Part shown: positions 58,049-64,000 of the stretch, piece after piece
Position numbering within the stretch: position 1 is the stretch's first letter
How the letters are laid out: every line of letters starts with the position of its first letter
Assembly: GCA_963920705.1 (NCBI GenBank)
Contig: OY987231.1
Span: 22,483,024-22,547,023 of the forward strand
From: Odiellus spinosus
Taxonomy: Eukaryota > Arthropoda > Arachnida > Opiliones > Phalangiidae
Length of the DNA stretch: 64,000 nucleotides
Direction of reading: 5' to 3'
The notes under the pieces: model-generated
Seen by the model: only the letters and a program-made list of their open reading frames with translations
Told to the model about the DNA's origin: nothing
Database searches by the model: none
Translations under genes and position numbers: made by a program

Positions 58049-58870
58049 CCGATTATCCTTAGTGTAATGTTACAACAAAACAACCGTTTTGAAGTTAACG
58101 TCGCCACTATTCATTTCTCCCGAGAAACGATTCTGCCGTTGTTTTTAATTAACTTGGGAGAAAGCGCGGGAAAAATATCTTCGTGTAGAACTCTTAATTT
58201 CTCCCTCGGTTGTCGTTAGTTAAAAACCGGAAAAACTGCTGACTTTTACGCCTTCCTTTTTACTTAACGTGTAAAAACGAAAACCTAGCGAAATAATCTT
58301 TTAAAAACGTTTTTACCAAAGAGGTCAAAGACTCGGAGCTTTCAGAATAAAAAATATACATTGAAATTTTTGACCAAGGCTTAGGAATTGTGGGTTTAAG
58401 ATAATAAGGTTCTTAGGATATTATTAAATTAAAATATACCGCTATAGTTCATGGTTCAGAAAAACTAGTTTATTAAATAAAGGTTTAATTCGGACGTACT
58501 TGGCCCTGTTCAATTCAGTTAAAAACAAAAAGATGCCCTGAGGGAAGCTCTGGTAACGAAATACAAAAGGTATTCTACGTCACAGAGTGGTTCATGATGT
58601 TAGAGCTTCTTGTTTTTGCACTTTCATACTATTCCTAGAAATACTTCCTTTACTCTGGTGTTAATTAGATTTCGCGAAGGATTAGGCCTAACGAAATTAA
58701 TTGATAATGAGGTTTATAAATAAAGGCTTATAACAGTTTCTTATTAAATTTATATAATACATTTTGACGCGAAAATTGATTCATTTTGACAGGCTAGAAA
58801 TTTTGAGATTCTTATTGAAACTGAAGTTTATCTATCTTTGTTTGTTTGTGTAGGAGTAGTAAAAAAAATC
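58049..58870. other. Intergenic, nothing recognised
   Basis: No supported feature apart from a lone CCAAGGCTTAGG at 58375. Confidence 0.35.
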
Positions 58871-59102
58871 CGCCAAGGCTTACCATAAACGTCGTACAAG
58901 TTGCCAAGGCTTACCATAAACGTCGTACAAGTTGCCAAGGCTTACCATGAAAGTCGTACAAGTTGCCAAGGCTTACCTTGAAAGTCGTACAAGTTGCCAA
59001 GGCTTACCATGAAAGTCGTACAAGTTGCCAAGGCTTACCATAAAAGTCGTACAAGTTGCCAAGGCTTACCATGAAAGTCGTACAAGTTTGCCAAGGCTTA
59101 GC
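58871..59102 (+). repeat. 31-bp minisatellite, seven copies
   Basis: Unit GCCAAGGCTTACCATGAAAG plus TCGTACAAGTT. Confidence 0.95.
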
Positions 59103-60880
59103 GGGAAATATTACCCTGAAATTTATCTTAATATTAAACCAAAACTAATTCTTATTGGAAACCTCAACCAACTTCATATTCCATGACAATTCCATTACGT
59201 CACGCGATCACGTGTTAAACTTTTTAATGAGCTCGCGCTTAAATTTAAATTAGAAGAATTAATCTTGTAGCGTCATGGGTTTTTCTTTTTAGTTCATATT
59301 TGTTCCCACGATTGATTTAAAAATTCAAATTATTAAAATCAACTCTGTTATGAATGCCACAAATTACACTGTTCCGCCCTATTACTCGAAGGCTTACATG
59401 ACGTCATGGCTGGATAATCACTATATAGTACTAGTATGATGGAGTCCAGGCGGCCCCATAATGAGAGGTTTGAGCGATTGGAGAGGAGTGCCAAAATAAG
59501 CGATTGTTGATGGCATCAGCCCCCCTTGCATCAACTAACTATATTATTATCCAACCTTAGAAACCGTAATATTTCCCCCGGAAAACCGTTCACTCGCGTG
59601 TTAAATTCTACCTTTCTAAGATTGTTTTTACCACATGATCTATTCTCCAAAACTCTTTCAATTTATTCCACTTGGAGTTGGCAGCGCCAGCGAACCTAGG
59701 GTCTAAGATTTATTTAGTATTTTAGTACCTAGAAATAAAGGTAGCTCTTCTTGGGTCTTACTACCATCTAGAGGTGGAATAAACTACAACGAAAATGAAT
59801 TATGAGATCGCCCTGATATTAACGTTCTCCCCTGAGCTCCGAACGTCATTTTTTTACTAAGTTAATAATGACATAAGCAGATAAAACTTCCAAGCATCCA
59901 ACTCACTAGGTTCAATAGATTTCACATTTTTTATGACATCATCTCGCCCCAAGTAATTGCACATGTAGTAATGGATACGAAGAAGTTTAAGTAAAATTGT
60001 GATTTGAAGAAAAATGTGTGATTTGGGATTTAATTTAAATAAAATAAATGGGAGCAACGGATATATGTTTTGATTCAAATGTGATCCTTGACCCCAACAA
60101 CTTTTTCACTGGTGCATTACGTATATATTTGTAACTGCAATTATATTACGCTTTTCAGAACCTTTCAGACTACTGTTCATAAGATTAGGTACTTAATTAT
60201 ATTATCGACTTTTGCTACCACGTTTCCCATGGATTTAAAAATGGCTCAAATTTAAAAAAAATTAGAAGTAGATGGAATTTCGGACACGTATAATTTGTTC
60301 CTAATGAACCCTCGCTCGTATATTCGTCGTCTCTTTACGAGAACTATTTTAATCTCCCATAATAATTTAATATTGCGTATTAATCCGCCTTTATTATGCC
60401 TTCATTGCAACATTACTCGCGAACAAAAGTGTAGTTTGGTTATCTTTCCCAAAGGACTCTTAAATTTGCGTCCCCTTTAAATTTTATTAGCTTTTTTCCT
60501 ATATTCTACGTTAAGAAGGGTTCTTTTTAGCGAAAAACGTTAGTTTTTATAGTCCCTTTTGACGTTGCAACTCTGTAGTGGTTCGCCAACATCCGGAGTA
60601 ATTTTAAATTCCTAATTATAATTTCTATTTCTTTTTTTTTTACGGTTGGAATGGCGTTTAGTAAACATTACAAGGGGGTCTTTCTTAAACAAACATTTTT
60701 AAAGTTTTTTAGTTTGACTCGTGAAATTTACCGTTATTATGTATCATAGAGCAAATATTTCCGTACAGAAACCTGTTTTTAAATTTTAATTTTAGGTGTA
60801 TACATTCATTTAATTAATTTTTTGTTTGTGGTTTGAAAGTTTTAGTTTGAAAAATATTATCCTAATTTGATTTTAAATTT
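59103..60880. other. Intergenic; motif D at 60367-60425
   Basis: Motif D (+) is well preserved: TAATATTGCGTATTAATCCG and ACTCGCGAACAAA. A weaker relative near 59355-59395. Nothing else supported. Confidence 0.4.
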
Positions 60881-61300
60881 TTAAAGGGAGAATGCAATCT
60901 AACAAGTAATTTATTTCGATTCTTTATCGTTTAAATAGGCCTAATACGATAGTGAAAAAATTTACGAACAAATATTAAACTAGAAATAAATTTAAAACTT
61001 ACCTGTAAAATAGGCTTTAGCGGGATTCACGGAGATCAGCTGATTTCCTCGCGTGAAAGGTTTAACGACCAATCGAATATGATTGTAAGTCTTGTGGAGA
61101 TCTCGCGTGAACGTGGGGCCTTCGCTCATTGGTCGGTTGACCGTACACGGAGGCAATTCAGCTGATCTCCATGAATCTCGCTAAGCCTTTTTTCTGGGTT
61201 TAATATATGTTTGTTAATTTTTGTTTACTGGTGGATTAGGCATATTTAAACGAACAGGAATCGATAAATTACTCGTTATTAGGTTACATTCTCCCTTTAA
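60881..61300. mobile_element. TTAA foldback element
   Basis: 420 bp between TTAA at 60881-60884 and 61297-61300. Arms are inverted (TTAAAGGGAGAATGCAATCT left; right complement TTAAAGGGAGAATGTAACCT). Second inverted block GGAGATCAGCTGA near 61040 and 61160; centre with ACCAATCG and CATTGGTCGG. Confidence 0.88.
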
Positions 61301-62235
61301 GAACGTCTCAACCTAGAGGTATAAATTATAAACTTATGATATTACAAAATAGTAATCACAGCTTCACTTTAATAATTCCAAAACTCTTCTTGGTTTAGTT
61401 TCATAATAGATGAATCTTTGGGCTTCCCATTATTATAGATATAATAATAGTCGAAGGGTTGGGACTAGAAGACGAGCTATTTCCAAACGCTTGGCGCGCC
61501 ATCTGGGCGCGAAAAGGTATTTGTAGGGGAGGGTGATACATTGATTATCCCTAAACTGTGCGGGAAAGAGGTGCCGCGGGAGAAATCTTACCATTCTCGG
61601 TAGTCCGAGAGGAGAAACAGGTTCAATTCTATCATGCTCCCGATTTTGAGCCACAAAAAGTTCTTCCTAATATTGATAATGATCGAATTCAATGATAATT
61701 AGAAAATATTATGCAATTATAAGCACTGTTAGTTAATTTTTTTAATATTATTTTAAGACTAATTATTTGAACGATTAAAATTAGTTTCATTAGAAGTTAT
61801 TTAAATATTATTTATGGTTAGTTTTAATAGTTTAAAATAATAAATCTTTAACTGAGAGTAGAAAATCTAGTTAGTTTTAATTTAGTTTAAATTTTACTTA
61901 ATTTAAATTAAGGTTTTAATTTAAACTGTTATTTTGCGTATTTTAATTCTCAATTAAAACTAAATATCTATTGAAATATAATTTAAATTTAAATTAATAC
62001 CATCTAATTAAATATATGATAACTACGAAACCTTTTCATTTAAAAACGGACGATATTTTTGCCTTAAATTATCTCAATTAGTTTAATTAAAATCATAATC
62101 TTATTCGGTATTCGTGTTCAGTTATTGGTTGAATTAATTAATTTAATTATTTAATTTTTATTATTTTCTTAAATTATATAAAAGTTTTGAGTTTTAATTT
62201 AAAAATTGTTGTTTTTCTTTCGTTTTTGTTTCTAG
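61301..62235. other. Upstream region of candidate secreted-protein exon
   Basis: Very AT-rich from 61680 and ends in the pyrimidine tract TTTCTTTCGTTTTTGTTTCT before the AG at 62234-62235. A GC-richer patch at 61470-61630 has no coding signal. Confidence 0.35.
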
Positions 62236-62474
62236 GACACGATTCGGTTTTTGGTGTCGCGTCGCTAATTCTTCACACATGGACTGGTTTAAGAAAATTC
62301 GTTGAGGAATAATTAATTTACTTGGAATATATTTAATTGGAAGTTCTTGGAATTGTCTAAGAATTGCTTTTGAGAGCGACAACGACGAATTTCTTCATCT
62401 CGTGATGCGATGCCGCTGTTTATCGCGTCTTCATCTCTATTATTGGTGGTTACTCTTCGGATTGCTTCTCAAGG
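62236..62474 (+). CDS. Candidate 5' exon with signal-peptide start (gene continues right)
   Basis: The acceptor TTGTTTCTAG/GACACG is strong and the donor AAGG/GTGAGC at 62475 is good. Near the end are two ATGs five bases apart in different frames. ATG at 62410 gives MPLFIASSSLLLVVTLRIAS with phase 2 at the donor; ATG at 62405 gives MRCRCLSRLHLYYWWLLFGL, with more hydrophobic residues after, and phase 1. Both look like signal peptides or signal anchors; the first has the more usual cleavage-like small residues. A short upstream frame (ATGGACTGG..., eight codons and stop) lies at about 62279. About 170 bases before the ATGs would be 5' leader. The product is unknown, as the next exon is outside the window. 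Confidence 0.42.
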
Positions 62475-62636
62475 GTGAGCTAATTATTATTTAAAAATTT
62501 GATTATATTATTCAATTGCTTTGAAATTGTTCTAAGAATTTAGTAAACTAAGCAAGCGCGTTTTTTACACTTACTCAATTTATATATTGAATATAAATTC
62601 ATTTTGCAAGGAATTTTGTAATTGGATTAGCTAAAA

Positions 62637-64000
62637 GGTCATGAAAAAAAGATAGGTAATTTTATAATTTGAATAGAAGGTCAAGGAAAAAGTTAGGTAT
62701 TTTTAAAATTCGACTAAAAGGTCATGGAAAAGTTCGCTAATTTTATAATCGGACTAGGTCCAGGGAAAGCTATAGATTTGTAGAATTGGTTTTAGAAGGT
62801 CCAGGGAAAGCTATAGATTTGTAGAATTGATTTTAGAAGGTCCAGGGAAAGCTATAGATTTGTAGAATTGGGTTTAGAGGTTTAGAAGGTCCAGGGAAAA
62901 GTTAAGAATTTGCAGAATTGGTTTTAGAAGGTCCAGGAAAAAGTTATAGATTTGTAGAATTGGTTTTAGAAGGTCCAAGGAAAGCTATAGATTTGTAGAA
63001 TTGGTTTTAGAAGGTCCAGGGAAAGCTATAGATTTGTAGAATTGGTTTTAGAAGGTCCAGGGAAAGCTATAGATTTGTAGAATTGGTTTTAGAAGGTCCA
63101 GGGAAAGCTATAGATTTGTAGAATTGGGTTTAGAAGGTCCAAGGAAAGCTATAGATTTGTAGAATTGGTTTTAGAAGGTCCAGGGAAAGCTATAGATTTG
63201 TAGAATTGGTTTTAGAAGGTCCAGGGAAAGCTATAGATTTGTAGAATTGGTTTTAGAAGGTCCAGGGAAAGCTATCGATTTGTAGAATTAGTTTTAGAAG
63301 GTCCAGGGAAAGCTATAGATTTGTAGAATTGGGTTTAGAAGGTCCAAGGAAAGCTATAGATTTGTAGAATTGGTTTTAGAAGGTCCAGGGAAAGCTATAG
63401 ATTTGTAGAATTGGGTTTAGAGGTTTAGAAGGTCCAGGGAAAAGCTATAGATTTGTAGAATTGGTTTTAGAAGGTCCAGGGAAAGCTATAGATTTGTATA
63501 GAATTGGTTTTAGAAGGTCCAGGGAAAGCTATAGATTTGCAGAATTGGTTTTAGAAGGTCCAGGGAAAGCTATAGATTTGTAGAATTGGTTTTAGAAGGT
63601 CCAGGGAAAGCTATAGATTTGTAGAATTGGTTTTAGAAGGTCCAGGGAAAAGTTAAGAATTTGCAGAATTGGTTTTAGAAGGTCCAGGGAAAGCTATAGA
63701 TTTGTAGAATTGGTTTTAGAAGGTCCAGGGAAAGCTATAGATTTGTAGAATTGGTTTTAGAAGGTCCATGGAAAGCTATGGATTTGTAGAATTGGTTTTA
63801 GAAGGTCCAGGGAAAGCTATAGATTTGTAGAATTGGTTTTAGATGGTCCAGGGAAAAGCTATACATTTGTAGAATTGGTTTTAGAAGGTCCAGGGAAAGC
63901 TATAGATTTGTAGAATTGGTTTTAGAAGGTCCATGGAAAGCTATGGATTTGTAGAATTGGTTTTAGAAGGTCCAGGGAAAGCTATAGATTTGTAGAATTG
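62637..64000 (+). repeat. 41-bp minisatellite, continues past window edge
   Basis: From about 62750, some 30 units of GGTTTTAGAAGGTCCAGGGA plus AAGCTATAGATTTGTAGAATT; 62637-62750 holds decayed units (AGGTCATGGAAAA). Occasional units carry AAGTTAAGAATTTGCAG or an extra GTTTAGAG, so blocks have been duplicated. It sits in the intron after the candidate exon. Confidence 0.95.

Noticed and set aside
58871..59102. Regular 31-bp repeats considered as a CRISPR-like array
   Set aside because: Units are contiguous with no unique spacers, and the genome is eukaryotic; it is a minisatellite.

Overview
This is a gene-poor, AT-rich stretch of an invertebrate animal genome. The evidence is short introns in a conserved animal metabolic gene, a BEL/Pao LTR retrotransposon, many small non-autonomous DNA transposons, and long minisatellites. 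A degenerate TTAGG-like 5-mer run near 10.4 kb hints at an arthropod-type genome, but the species cannot be named from the sequence.

Left end (1-7.3 kb): two genes lie on the + strand. The first is the 3' part of a two-domain GNAT acetyltransferase gene (recognisable exons about 477-909 and 1296-1641), which starts left of the window. About 1.2 kb downstream is a complete nine-exon aldehyde dehydrogenase gene (2802-7231). Its spliced frame is intact, gives 488 residues, and resembles ALDH8A1, the 2-aminomuconic semialdehyde dehydrogenase of the kynurenine route of tryptophan breakdown. Its first intron seems to use a GC donor. Its introns have taken up a 22-bp minisatellite, a MITE and a TTAA foldback element.

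Middle (7.3-62 kb): no gene was recognised over about 55 kb. The region holds an intact 6.7-kb BEL/Pao element (21937-28618) with apparently identical LTRs and a 5-bp target duplication. It also holds several MITE families with readable target-site duplications: four families with CA...TG ends and 7-bp duplications, one with 6-bp duplications, several TTAA-bounded foldbacks, and GTTCAYAC-ended elements nested inside each other. Long minisatellites sit at 14.0-16.2, 21.3-21.9, 44.6-45.4, 45.85-46.34, 53.6-54.0, 56.8-57.0 and 58.9-59.1 kb. A short dispersed motif of about 60-65 nt occurs about nine times on both strands.

Right end: 62236-62474 looks like the 5' exon of a secreted or membrane protein. 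It has a strong acceptor, a candidate 5' leader, an ATG followed by a hydrophobic segment, and a GTGAGC donor. The following intron is filled by a 41-bp minisatellite that runs off the window.

The genes here do not form a functional cluster. The main interest is the transposon families, which can be classified from their target duplications, and the repeat words shared between unrelated arrays. Most long open frames in the middle are consequences of repeat units whose length is a multiple of three, or of transposon sequence, and are not genes.
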